Positions 24,273 to 32,722 of a stretch of 41,495 bases of DNA are shown here, in pieces; within the stretch, counting starts at the first letter, position 1, and the number at the start of each line of letters is the position of its first letter. The notes below the pieces were generated by a model. It was not told the DNA's origin. It did no database searches and was given only the letters and a program-made list of their open reading frames with translations. The DNA is from ATZT02 sp964655115 (GTDB lineage: Bacteria; Actinomycetota; Actinomycetes; S36-B12; UBA5976): the NCBI GenBank assembly GCA_964655115.1, contig CAZZKM010000009.1, forward strand, positions 1-41,495, in the 5' to 3' direction. A program made the translations under genes and the position numbers.

Positions 24273-25567
24273 CACTTGGCTCCAAAAAACTTAAACACTT
24301 TTTCTATTCCTTCAAGTAAAGCTTCTATGTCAGATTCGTCATTATAGATATATGTACTTGCTCTAGTAGTAGATTGCACCTTTAATTTATCCATAATTGG
24401 TCTGGCGCAATGATTTCCAACTCTGACTGCAATTCCTAAATCATCAAGTACTTGTCCAACGTCGTGAGGATGTAAACCTTCCAATGCAAATGAGACGGTA
24501 CTTCCCCTATCAATATTTGAAATTGGTCCATAAATTTTAACTTTATCGATTTCTTTTAAACCGTCAATTAATTTTGACGTTAAAAATCTTTCATAATTAT
24601 GAACATTTTGCATTCCTAAATTTTGTAAATATTCAACAGCTGTTCCAAGTGCTACAGCTTCTGCCGCAGGTGGAGTACCCGCTTCAAATTTTTTTGGAGC
24701 TTTTGCAAAAGTAGATTTTTGCATAGTTACTGTTTCAATCATTGAACCACCTGTAATAAATGGTGGCATTATTTCTAGAAGTTCGTCAGTTGCTGCTAAA
24801 AGTCCAATCCCAAGTGGTCCTAGCATTTTATGTCCAGACCAAGCTATTGCATCTGCTCCTAAATTCTTGAAATCTACTGGCATATGCGGAACTGATTGGC
24901 AGGCATCTAAAAAGAAAAAAGCGTTTACATTTCTTGCAGCATTCCCAATTTTTTCAACATCCGTGATTGAACCAAGCACATTACTCATGTGTGAAACAGA
25001 AACAATCCGTGTTTTGCTAGTGATGACTTTGTCTAATTTTGAATAATCTAGCAAACCTTCATCTGTAATTGGTATCCATTTTAAGACGGTACCAATTTTG
25101 GAACACAATTCTTGCCAAGGAACTAGATTCGCATGATGCTCTAATTCAGAAACAACTATTTCGTCACCCGGATTTAATATTAATTTTTCATCAATTGATT
25201 TATCAAATTTAGATTTTAGAGTTGCATTTAAAAATGCGTAAGACAATAAATTTATTGATTCAGTTGCATTTTTAGTAAATACGATTTGTTCTGGTTTGAC
25301 ATTTACAAAACTAGCTATCTTTTCTCTAGCCTTCTCATGAGCATCTGTTGCAAGTTCTGCAAGGTAATAGGCTCCCCTATGCACACCTGAATTTATTGTT
25401 TCATAGAAATTATTTTGGGCATCAATTACAACTTGGGGTTTTTGAGATGTGGCAGCACTATCTAAATAAATTAATTTTTTATCATTTCGAACATGTCTTT
25501 CAAGAATTGGAAAGTCAAGTTGGATTTTTTTAATATCCAACTTGAAATTCGAATCTAATAAAGTCAT
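24272..25567 (-). CDS. sufS: Cysteine desulfurase SufS
   Basis: SufS is a PLP enzyme that removes sulfur from cysteine to give alanine and an enzyme-bound persulfide. The 431-residue class V aminotransferase fold has YLDSAATSQKP near the start, FTKNATESINLL and ELEHHANLVPWQ. It also has DACQSVPH with the cofactor-contacting Asp, and SGHKMLGP with the PLP lysine K247. The persulfide cysteine is C387 in VRVGNHCARP. ATGA overlaps with sufC upstream, with an AGGAG element, show translational coupling. The length is slightly above the usual 405-415 because of a charged stretch around residues 112-130. Confidence 0.95.
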   Translation of the reverse strand: MTLLDSNFKLDIKKIQLDFPILERHVRNDKKLIYLDSAATSQKPQVVIDAQNNFYETINSGVHRGAYYLAELATDAHEKAREKIASFVNVKPEQIVFTKNATESINLLSYAFLNATLKSKFDKSIDEKLILNPGDEIVVSELEHHANLVPWQELCSKIGTVLKWIPITDEGLLDYSKLDKVITSKTRIVSVSHMSNVLGSITDVEKIGNAARNVNAFFFLDACQSVPHMPVDFKNLGADAIAWSGHKMLGPLGIGLLAATDELLEIMPPFITGGSMIETVTMQKSTFAKAPKKFEAGTPPAAEAVALGTAVEYLQNLGMQNVHNYERFLTSKLIDGLKEIDKVKIYGPISNIDRGSTVSFALEGLHPHDVGQVLDDLGIAVRVGNHCARPIMDKLKVQSTTRASTYIYNDESDIEALLEGIEKVFKFFGAK

Positions 25568-26328
25568 GCTCCTGTGGTTGCTTTGGAAAACTTAACGTAA
25601 CCGTTTGCTTCTAATTCCTCAGCTAATTCCTGTCCACCAGTTGCAGCGATTCTGCCATCAACAAAAACGCTAACCTTGTCTGGTTTTACATATCTTAAAA
25701 TTCGAGTGTAATGAGTGATTAACAAAACACCAGTATTGTTTTTTGATACCGTGCGGTTAATTCCTTCTGAAACAATTCTTAATGCATCGACATCTAGTCC
25801 AGAATCTGTTTCATCTAAAATTGCAATTTTAGGTTTCATTAATTCAAGTTGAAGAATTTCATGTCTTTTCTTTTCACCACCAGAAAATCCTTCGTTTACA
25901 TTTCTTTCGGAAAATGATGGATCCATGCCTATCTCTTTCATGGATTCATTCATTTCTTTTAACCAATCACGTAATTTAGGAGCTTCGCCTCTTAATGCTG
26001 TTATTGAAGAACGCAAAAAATTACTTACCGAAACTCCAGGAATTTCAACTGGGTATTGCATTGCCAAAAATAATCCGGCTCGTGCTCGTTCATCTACTGA
26101 CATATCAAGAACATCGGCACCATCTAAAGTCACAGTTCCTTGAGTGATTGTGTATTTAGGATGACCTGCCACGGCATAAGCCAAAGTTGATTTACCAGAG
26201 CCGTTTGGTCCCATGATGGCATGGGTTTCACCAGACTTAATTGTTAAATCAACGCCTCTTAAAATTTCTTTTAATTCTCCGTCGGTTTCAACACTTACGT
26301 GCAAATCCTTAATGACTAATTCAGACAT
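25564..26328 (-). CDS. sufC: Fe-S assembly ATPase SufC
   Basis: SufC is the ABC-type ATPase of the SufBCD scaffold complex, cytoplasmic and without membrane domains. Walker A is GPNGSGKST (residues 40-48), the signature is FSGGEKKRHEI, and Walker B is IAILDETDSGLD, the SufC-specific form. The frame is open to a TTG at 26350-26352 inside the Rieske gene. The ATG at 26326-26328 is preferred because an AAAGGA element sits about seven bases upstream and the protein then starts MSELVIKDLHV, like its homologues. That gives 254 residues, the usual length. Confidence 0.95.
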   Translation of the reverse strand: MSELVIKDLHVSVETDGELKEILRGVDLTIKSGETHAIMGPNGSGKSTLAYAVAGHPKYTITQGTVTLDGADVLDMSVDERARAGLFLAMQYPVEIPGVSVSNFLRSSITALRGEAPKLRDWLKEMNESMKEIGMDPSFSERNVNEGFSGGEKKRHEILQLELMKPKIAILDETDSGLDVDALRIVSEGINRTVSKNNTGVLLITHYTRILRYVKPDKVSVFVDGRIAATGGQELAEELEANGYVKFSKATTGA

Positions 26329-26341
26329 ATTTTTTCCTTTT

Positions 26342-26662
26342 CTATATTCCAACTTTTACGATGCCGTTATCGCCATCGCCTTCTATCTGCACTGCGAAAA
26401 CTTCTAAAGCTGTTGTGGCAGGCGGAGTCTTTGGTTTTCCTGTTGCTAAATCAAATTCTGATCCATGCAACCAACATTCAATTCCTGAATCAGTAACAGT
26501 TCCTTCACTTAGAGAAACTGCCCCATGTGTGCAAGCATCGCTCACGGCATGAAAACCACTTTTATTTCTCACTAAGCAAATTGATTCTCCGTTTACCTCA
26601 ATAGTCTTTGCACTACCTAGAGCAAAATCTGCTACCTTGCCGACATTTGTCCAACTAGTCAT
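26342..26662 (-). CDS. Rieske 2Fe-2S ferredoxin-like protein in the suf operon
   Basis: This 106-residue single-domain protein has the two Rieske loops: CTH (C44, H46) and CWLH (C63, H66), with the GSEFDLATGKP segment that follows in dioxygenase-type ferredoxins. It has no signal peptide or anchor, so it is a soluble electron carrier. In actinobacterial suf operons such a gene commonly lies between sufD and sufC, as here. Its role there may be to supply electrons for cluster assembly, which is inference. The start overlaps sufD by four bases. Confidence 0.9.
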   Translation of the reverse strand: MTSWTNVGKVADFALGSAKTIEVNGESICLVRNKSGFHAVSDACTHGAVSLSEGTVTDSGIECWLHGSEFDLATGKPKTPPATTALEVFAVQIEGDGDNGIVKVGI

Positions 26663-27801
26663 TTGTTTGCTCTTTCAATTGCTGCATTTAATTTAGCTGT
26701 TAATTTTTCTTTCAAATTAACGTCACTAAATTCACCAAAAATTCCAGAGAAAAATCCTTCTATGACTAACTGTCTTGCAGTATGTTCATCGATTCCACGT
26801 GACATCAAATAAAAAAGTTGATCATCGTCTAAGCGACCAGTGACACTTGCATGTCCAGCTTTTTGAACTTCCCCTGTTTCGATTTCTAAATTTGGAACTG
26901 AGTCAGCCCTTGCTCCATCGTCTAATAAAAGATTTCTATTCATTTCGTATGTATCCGTACCAGTTGCAATTTTTCTGATTAAGACATCGCCAACCCAAAC
27001 AGTGTGGCTACCTTCACCTTGCGCACCACCTCTATATAAAACATTGCTTCGGCAATCTTTCATATTGTGATCAACAAAAACTCTGTTTTCAAAAAATTGA
27101 CCATTTGTAGCTAAGAAGACTCCAAATAGATCAATTGATGCATGTGGTCCTGAAAACTTAGCCCTTGGAACATATCGCAGAACATCAGAACCCAATTCAA
27201 CCGATAAAGTTCTTACATTTGCATCTTTTGCCAAAATAAATTGCTGCTCACTAACTAGTACTGATTTTGCACTTGCATCAAAAATGTTTACCACATCAAT
27301 CTTAGAATTTTCTAAAGCCTCAACTTCAGAATTTATTGCACCGATTCCCTCACCTATATATTCCAGAACTACAGTTGATTTACTGTGTTGACCTGCTTCA
27401 ATTTTTATGTGTGAATATTGAACTCCAGAATTTAAATTAATTTTTACCCAAATTAACTCCGTTGCTTCAAACTCTTTAGGAATTGTAATAACTAAGCAAT
27501 CTTTGGAATTAGCAAAAGATCTTGCAGTGATTCGATCAGTTGCTAAAAAATTAGATTTTAACTCAGACTTACTAAGAATCTCATGCTTGATAGACGAATT
27601 GGCTTCAACTTCAAATTTAAAACTTGTAGTAGCTGCTGCATCTACATGTAGATTTCCTACCCGTTTTAAAGGTGTGTAGCGCCATTCTTCTTCTCGCCCA
27701 TTTGGTACCGGAAAATCTTCAGGATTAATTGAAGCAATCCGATCTGGTCTTGCATCAGTACTTTTAAGTAAAATTTCTCTTTCTTGTAAACCAGTGCTCA
27801 T
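26659..27801 (-). CDS. sufD: Fe-S scaffold protein SufD
   Basis: SufD is the partner of SufB in the SufBCD scaffold. The 380-residue beta-helix protein has the SufBD C-terminal core: FSGPHASIDLFGVFLATNGQ, HNMKDCRSNVLYRGG, EMNRNLLLDDGARADSVPNLEI and VQKAGHASVTGRLDDDQLFYLMSRG, with the conserved histidine of GHAS. The N-terminal half is poorly conserved, as is normal, but EEWRYTPLKR is typical. It is joined to sufB and to the Rieske gene by four-base ATGA overlaps, so expression is coupled through the operon. Confidence 0.94.
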   Translation of the reverse strand: MSTGLQEREILLKSTDARPDRIASINPEDFPVPNGREEEWRYTPLKRVGNLHVDAAATTSFKFEVEANSSIKHEILSKSELKSNFLATDRITARSFANSKDCLVITIPKEFEATELIWVKINLNSGVQYSHIKIEAGQHSKSTVVLEYIGEGIGAINSEVEALENSKIDVVNIFDASAKSVLVSEQQFILAKDANVRTLSVELGSDVLRYVPRAKFSGPHASIDLFGVFLATNGQFFENRVFVDHNMKDCRSNVLYRGGAQGEGSHTVWVGDVLIRKIATGTDTYEMNRNLLLDDGARADSVPNLEIETGEVQKAGHASVTGRLDDDQLFYLMSRGIDEHTARQLVIEGFFSGIFGEFSDVNLKEKLTAKLNAAIERANK

Positions 27802-29207
27802 CCAACAGCACCTTCCATTTGCAATTCGATTAGACGATTCAATTCAATTGCATATTCCATTGGGAGTTCACGAGCTATTGGTTCAACAAATCCACGAACG
27901 ATCATCGCCATTGCTTCATCTTCGTTTAATCCACGTTGCATTAAATAAAAGAGTTGATCCTCACTAACCTTTGAAACTGTTGCTTCATGTCCCATTGAGA
28001 CATCATCTTCGCGACAATCTATGTATGGGTAAGTATCAGATCTTGAAATGTCATCAACTAAAAGTGCATCACATTTAACTGTGGTTTTTGCGTTGTATGA
28101 ACCTTCATTTACTTGAATTAAACCGCGATATGAAGTTCTTCCTCCACCTCGAGCAACTGATTTTGAAATGATTGTCGATGAAGTATTAGGAGCTGCATGA
28201 ACCATTTTTGCTCCAGCATCTTGGTGTTGACCTTCGCCAGCAAATGCAACTGACATGGTTTCACCTTTGGCGTGCTCTCCCACTAACCAAACAGCTGGAT
28301 ATTTCATGGTTACTTTTGAACCAATGTTTCCATCAATCCATTCCATAGTTGCACCTTGTTGCGCTACGGCTCTTTTAGTTACCAAGTTGTATACATTGTT
28401 AGACCAATTTTGAATTGTGGTGTATCGACATCTTGCATTCTTTTTTACGATAATTTCCACAACAGCACTGTGTAACGAATCTGAAGAATAAATTGGTGCC
28501 GTACAACCTTCTACGTAATGCACATATGCATCTTCATCAACAATAATTAATGTTCTTTCAAATTGACCCATATTTTCAGTATTGATCCTGAAATAGGCTT
28601 GCAAAGGAATGTCAACCTTTACTCCTTTTGGAACATAAATAAATGATCCCCCAGACCAAACTGCTGTATTTAAAGCAGCAAATTTATTATCACCTGAAGG
28701 AATTACTGAGCCGAAATATTCTTTGAAAATATCCTCATGTTGTTTTAATCCTGTATCGGTATCGAGAAAAATTACACCTTGTTTCTCTAAATCTTCACGA
28801 ATTTGGTGATAAACAACTTCAGATTCGTATTGAGCGGCAACTCCTGCAATTAATCGTTTCTTTTCTGCTTCAGGAATACCTAAACGATCATAAGTATTTT
28901 TAATGTCATCTGGTAATTCTTCCCATGATGTGGCTTGTTTTTCTGTTGATCTAACAAAGTACTTAATATTGTCAAAATCAATTCCACCTAAATATGCGCC
29001 CCAATTTGGTAATGGCTTTTTTTCAAAAAGACTTAAAGCTTTTAATCTAGTTTCCAACATCCATGCTGGTTCATTTTTCTTAGCACTAATATCTCGTACT
29101 ACATCTTCAGTTAGTCCACGCTTGGCATTTTTACCAGCATCGTTTTTGTCGTGCCAACCATATTCATAATTTCCTAAACCTTCTAATTCTGGACGAGCTA
29201 TAGTCAT
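27798..29207 (-). CDS. sufB: Fe-S scaffold protein SufB
   Basis: SufB is the main scaffold on which Fe-S clusters are built. The 469-residue protein shows YEWHD-like N-terminal text (YEYGWHDKND), MLETRLKALSLFEKKPLPNWG, GVAAQYESEVVYHQIREDLE and FVPKG-type SFIYVPKGVKVDIPLQAYFR. CTAPIYSSDSLHSAVVEI holds a conserved Cys, and it ends ISRSDTYPYIDCREDDVSMGHEA. No intein is present, in contrast to the SufB of several mycobacteria. It overlaps sufR and sufD by four bases each. High confidence. Confidence 0.96.
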   Translation of the reverse strand: MTIARPELEGLGNYEYGWHDKNDAGKNAKRGLTEDVVRDISAKKNEPAWMLETRLKALSLFEKKPLPNWGAYLGGIDFDNIKYFVRSTEKQATSWEELPDDIKNTYDRLGIPEAEKKRLIAGVAAQYESEVVYHQIREDLEKQGVIFLDTDTGLKQHEDIFKEYFGSVIPSGDNKFAALNTAVWSGGSFIYVPKGVKVDIPLQAYFRINTENMGQFERTLIIVDEDAYVHYVEGCTAPIYSSDSLHSAVVEIIVKKNARCRYTTIQNWSNNVYNLVTKRAVAQQGATMEWIDGNIGSKVTMKYPAVWLVGEHAKGETMSVAFAGEGQHQDAGAKMVHAAPNTSSTIISKSVARGGGRTSYRGLIQVNEGSYNAKTTVKCDALLVDDISRSDTYPYIDCREDDVSMGHEATVSKVSEDQLFYLMQRGLNEDEAMAMIVRGFVEPIARELPMEYAIELNRLIELQMEGAVG

Positions 29208-29902
29208 TTGTTCTCCTTATATTGTTTGGCTGAACTAACTGCTGTTTTTGGCAAGGTACTGATTAAACTAGTGCAAATATTTCCACCTTTTGCAATTGTT
29301 GAAAGTCTTGTTACGTTAACTCCTAATATTGCGTTGAACATTTCTAATTCTGCATCGCAGAACTCATGGTGTTTTTCTGCTACGTGAGCAATAGGACAAT
29401 TGTGTTGGCACAACTGAATGGTATGGGTTGGACCAGAACCTTTGTCCGAAGTTGCTGCAAAACCTTCTTTTGTTAAAACTTCAGTCAACTTTTCAACTTT
29501 TTTATCTAATGTTTTAAATTTATCAATTTCATTTGTGTATTTTGCAAAAATCTTATTAACTCTTTTCTCCGCAAAAAGTTTGACACCTTTAGATCCTTGT
29601 AATTCATTTATAAATTCAACCGAGTCTTCAGCTAAGGCCTGATATTGGTTTTCAAAAAAATCTCTTCCTTGCGGAGTAAGAGAATAAACTTTGGCTGGTC
29701 TTCCTCTCCCTTTTGGTTTTGCAGGTCCAAATGGGGCAACTTCATGGCATTCAGCTAACGATTTTTCAGTCATGTCATCAAGATGTTTTCTAACAGCCAC
29801 CGCACTAATGCCAAGTGAATCGGCCAAGTCGCTTGCAGAAATAGGACCTTTTTTTAGCAGTTCCCTTGCTAAACGATCTCTACCCAAAGTCTTGAATTCC
29901 AT
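29204..29902 (-). CDS. sufR: Fe-S sensing transcriptional regulator SufR
   Basis: SufR is a winged-helix regulator of the suf operon that senses cluster status. The 232-residue protein has an ArsR/DeoR-like helix-turn-helix at about residues 20-44 (ISASDLADSLGISAVAVRKH), a GRGRPAKVYSLT wing, and a C-terminal domain. Cysteines at C165, C169, C182 and C210 are placed to bind an Fe-S cluster. The C169-x12-C182-x27-C210 spacing looks like that of mycobacterial SufR. It is the first gene of the operon, followed by sufB with an ATGA overlap, so it probably regulates its own transcription through the 64-base gap upstream. Confidence 0.92.
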   Translation of the reverse strand: MEFKTLGRDRLARELLKKGPISASDLADSLGISAVAVRKHLDDMTEKSLAECHEVAPFGPAKPKGRGRPAKVYSLTPQGRDFFENQYQALAEDSVEFINELQGSKGVKLFAEKRVNKIFAKYTNEIDKFKTLDKKVEKLTEVLTKEGFAATSDKGSGPTHTIQLCQHNCPIAHVAEKHHEFCDAELEMFNAILGVNVTRLSTIAKGGNICTSLISTLPKTAVSSAKQYKENK

Positions 29903-29966
29903 AACCCTAGTGTTGCCTATTTAACGTTTGCTTGCAAGTTAGAGGTGGTTAGACTCGAAATTAGAC
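29903..29966. promoter_or_regulatory. Divergent sufR/ctaA control region
   Basis: This 64-base gap must carry the promoters of both the suf operon and ctaA. It holds an 8-base palindrome CTTGCAAG (29931-29938). On the plus strand TTGCTT (29928-29933) and TAGACT (29950-29955), 16 bases apart, could be a ctaA promoter, which would give an almost leaderless transcript. The palindrome overlaps this -35 box, so one SufR site could affect both genes. The location is solid; the individual boxes are guesses. Confidence 0.4.
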
Positions 29967-30860
29967 ATGAAAAAAAGTACTTTAATCAAACGAGCCCGCC
30001 TAGTTAGCTTGATAAACCTAATAACTCAATCAGGGATCATCGTAACTGGAGCAGTGGTTCGATTAACAGGATCTGGATTGGGATGTCCAACTTGGCCAAA
30101 TTGTGCACCTGGCTCATTAGTCCCAGTAGCAAGTCAAGTTGAAGGATTTCATAAATATATTGAGTTTGGTAATAGATTATTAACTTTTGTAGTTTTAATT
30201 GCTTCAATTGCAGTTTTAATCATTGCAATAATTTCAAAAAATAAAAAATTAATTCTTTGGTCAGTCTTGCCACTAATTGGAACTTTGCTACAAGCTGTGT
30301 TGGGGGGCATAACAGTTTTAACAGGTTTAAATCCATTTACAGTAATGTTTCACTTCCTCCTTTCAATTGTTTTGGTTGCAATATCAACGATTATTTATGG
30401 TTTTTGGTCTAAATCAAATCCCATAAAAATACAATCAAAACTCATAAGAAACTACATAAAGTTTTTTACACTGATTGGTTTTGCAGTTATTACTTTAGGC
30501 ACAATCACTACTGGCTCTGGACCACATTCAGGAGATGAAATAGCTGCCCGCTTCAATATAGACACCAGAACTATTGCCTGGATTCATGCTGATTCAGTCT
30601 TACTATTTATCGGTTTATTAATTGGTTTGATACTCCTAGTTAGAACTAATAACACGTATAAATCTCTTTCCAAAAGTCTAAATTCTTTGTTTATTCTTTG
30701 CATCATTCAAGGTTTCATTGGATATACACAATGGTTTACAAACCTACCTTGGATTTTAGTTGGATTTCATGTTTTAGGGTCAGTATTGATTTGGATTAAC
30801 TTAATGTTTATTTTTGAAAACTCAATTTATTCTCTTAAGGATCGCATTAAACAAATCTAA
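29967..30860 (+). CDS. ctaA: Heme A synthase CtaA
   Basis: CtaA oxidises the methyl group of heme O to give heme A for cytochrome c oxidase. The 297-residue polytopic membrane protein has about eight hydrophobic helices. It has VRLTGSGLGCPTWPNCAPGS with the extracytoplasmic cysteine pair, HKYIEFGNRLLTF with a conserved His and Glu, VMFHFLLS, AWIHADSV and VGFHVLGS with the heme-ligand histidines. Its last 39 bases overlap, in antiparallel, the end of the ATP-grasp gene. It diverges from sufR, a common arrangement in actinobacteria. Confidence 0.94.
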   Translation: MKKSTLIKRARLVSLINLITQSGIIVTGAVVRLTGSGLGCPTWPNCAPGSLVPVASQVEGFHKYIEFGNRLLTFVVLIASIAVLIIAIISKNKKLILWSVLPLIGTLLQAVLGGITVLTGLNPFTVMFHFLLSIVLVAISTIIYGFWSKSNPIKIQSKLIRNYIKFFTLIGFAVITLGTITTGSGPHSGDEIAARFNIDTRTIAWIHADSVLLFIGLLIGLILLVRTNNTYKSLSKSLNSLFILCIIQGFIGYTQWFTNLPWILVGFHVLGSVLIWINLMFIFENSIYSLKDRIKQI

Positions 30861-31679
30861 ACTTGACTCTGGCCTGTATTTCATAAACAACCAAGGTTCT
30901 GTTAATTCCAGTTCCATCAAAACGTATGAACTATTTAATAAGACAACATCAATACGAGCATAAAGTAATTCTTGCCAAGTTGATAAATTTTCTTTAACGG
31001 TATTGTAAATATTATTTATTTTTTCATCAATAACTTCACTTCCTGCCCCATCTCCATGTCCACCTTGAGTAAGTGCAGGTACTTTTCTAGCAACGTGACT
31101 TAACTCTCCATCAATTACCACGATTGCTTTTTCACCTACTGTGTCCACACTTTCAACATAGGGCTGAATCATTGGGATTCGTTTATTGTTAAAAATTTTT
31201 TTTAGTAATACTTTTGCTTCTTCAATAGAAGTTGCCCTACCAGCTAAACGCGCACCAGCGCCAATTGAGGGCTTAATTGCGATTGCACTAGAAAGGTTAA
31301 AAGCCCACTCTAATTGACTTTCTGCATCACTTAAGTTTGTACAAAATTTTGTAGGAATAATTGGAATTCCAATTTGTTCTAATTCTAAAAGATATTTTTT
31401 ATCAGTATTCCATTCAATTATTTTACTTGAGTTAAATAGTTTTGTTTCTTTTTCAACTTTTTTACTCCATGAGACAAATTCATCTCGGTAAGGAACATAA
31501 TTCCAAGTAGATCTTATAACTGCAGCGTCATAATTCTGCCAATTAATTTTATTATCTTGCCAATTAGCAAAATCTAAATCTATGTTTAAGTGCTGGGCAG
31601 CCTCTAAAACAAAAGGGATATCTAAATCAGGATCTGGATCTTTTGGATCATCATCGCCAACTACGTATGCGATTCTCAT
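30822..31679 (-). CDS. ATP-grasp domain protein, function unknown
   Basis: This 285-residue protein has the ATP-grasp fold typical of RimK/glutathione-synthetase-like ligases. It starts MRIAYVVGDDDPKDPD, with a YDAAVIRSTWNYVPYRDEF substrate-domain segment. AIAIKPSIGAGARLAGRAT provides the phosphate-binding lysine and glycine-rich loop, MIQPYVESVDTVGEKAIVVIDGELSHVARK the central ATP-binding sheet, and ARIDVVLLNSSYVLMELELTEPWLF the metal-binding Asp and Glu residues. The catalytic elements look complete. It starts one base into the ctaB stop and overlaps the end of ctaA by 39 bases. An amide- or peptide-bond-forming ligase is expected, but its substrates are not known to me. Confidence 0.8.
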   Translation of the reverse strand: MRIAYVVGDDDPKDPDPDLDIPFVLEAAQHLNIDLDFANWQDNKINWQNYDAAVIRSTWNYVPYRDEFVSWSKKVEKETKLFNSSKIIEWNTDKKYLLELEQIGIPIIPTKFCTNLSDAESQLEWAFNLSSAIAIKPSIGAGARLAGRATSIEEAKVLLKKIFNNKRIPMIQPYVESVDTVGEKAIVVIDGELSHVARKVPALTQGGHGDGAGSEVIDEKINNIYNTVKENLSTWQELLYARIDVVLLNSSYVLMELELTEPWLFMKYRPESSLDLFNAILKRIN

Positions 31680-32611
31680 TAGCTAATTAGTGGATCTATT
31701 CCGATTAGGAGAAACAATAAAGCAAGGTAAGTAATGGAGTAATTAAACAATTTCATTGGCAATAATTCTTGAATTTGATTTGTTATTCTTCCCCGTAAAG
31801 CAAATGCCTCTTTAATGAAAAATGCATTTAAAATTATTGCTCCTGTCCAATAGTAAATGGACAATTCGACGGTGAAAGGAAGAATTAGTGTTGTTAAAGA
31901 CATGATAAACGAATAGATAATTATCTGGTTGGCAACTTTTATGTTTTCACTTACAACAGGCAACATTGGAATACCTGCATTTGCATAATCATTTTTGTAT
32001 TGCATTGAAAGAGGCCAATAATGTGGTGGGGTCCACCAGAACACAATTAAAAACAAAATAATTGGGGCAAGTCCTATTGAGTTTGTTACAGCAGACCACC
32101 CAATTAAAACTGGAAAACAACCTGCTGCACCTCCCCAGACAATATTTGATGAGGTTCTTCTTTTTAACAACAAAGTGTAAATACATACGTAGAAAACAAT
32201 CGCCGAAGCTGCCAAAATTGCAGATAAAGTATTAACACTACTTTGCAGCCAAATTACAGACATTAAAGAAAGAGTAAGTCCTAAAGCAACAGCTCCTCTC
32301 ACAGAAACTTTTCCAGTTACTAATGGACGATGCGCAGTTCTTGTCATAAGTGCATCTATATCTCTATCGACGACATTGTTAAGGGCGTTTGCGCCACCTG
32401 CTGCTAATGCTCCGCCAATGAAAGTATTTAAAACAAGTATCCAGTTGGGCCATCCACCAGATGCCAAAAACATAGTTGGAACAGTTGTTACCAATAAAAG
32501 TTCAATAATTCTAGGTTTTGTTAAAGCAACATAATTTTTAGCGATTTGTGCAAAAGAATCTTTTTCATCGTTATTTGATTTATTTTGGGTATATATGTCT
32601 TTAGTTGCCAT
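31679..32611 (-). CDS. ctaB: Protoheme IX farnesyltransferase CtaB (heme O synthase)
   Basis: CtaB adds a farnesyl group to heme B to make heme O, the substrate of CtaA. The 310-residue UbiA-family membrane protein carries KPRIIELLLVTTVPTM, the prenyl-diphosphate motif NNVVDRDIDALMTRT, HRPL, YTLLLKRRTSSNIVWGG and the second Asp-rich region near YKNDYANAGIPMLP. About nine hydrophobic helices are expected. The N-terminal 30 residues are polar, as in actinobacterial forms. It shares one base with the ATP-grasp gene, so the two are co-translated. The gene faces away from tkt. Confidence 0.94.
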   Translation of the reverse strand: MATKDIYTQNKSNNDEKDSFAQIAKNYVALTKPRIIELLLVTTVPTMFLASGGWPNWILVLNTFIGGALAAGGANALNNVVDRDIDALMTRTAHRPLVTGKVSVRGAVALGLTLSLMSVIWLQSSVNTLSAILAASAIVFYVCIYTLLLKRRTSSNIVWGGAAGCFPVLIGWSAVTNSIGLAPIILFLIVFWWTPPHYWPLSMQYKNDYANAGIPMLPVVSENIKVANQIIIYSFIMSLTTLILPFTVELSIYYWTGAIILNAFFIKEAFALRGRITNQIQELLPMKLFNYSITYLALLFLLIGIDPLIS

Positions 32612-32722
32612 GACCTAACTAACGTTACCTGAATAGATAATTCGGTGAGTTTGTTGGATAGTGTGATTACAGACTCATTAGGCTATTCACTAGAGCGCAA
32701 TCGAATAGAAGGACTTTAGATT

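Noticed and set aside
26329..26352. TTG start eight codons upstream of the sufC ATG
   Set aside because: It lies inside the Rieske gene, while the ATG at 26328 has a well-spaced AAAGGA element and the usual SufC N-terminus.
32630..32690. TGAATAG and CTATTCA arms in the ctaB/tkt gap
   Set aside because: The arms are about 45 bases apart and short, which is common in AT-rich sequence; no promoter boxes fit around them.
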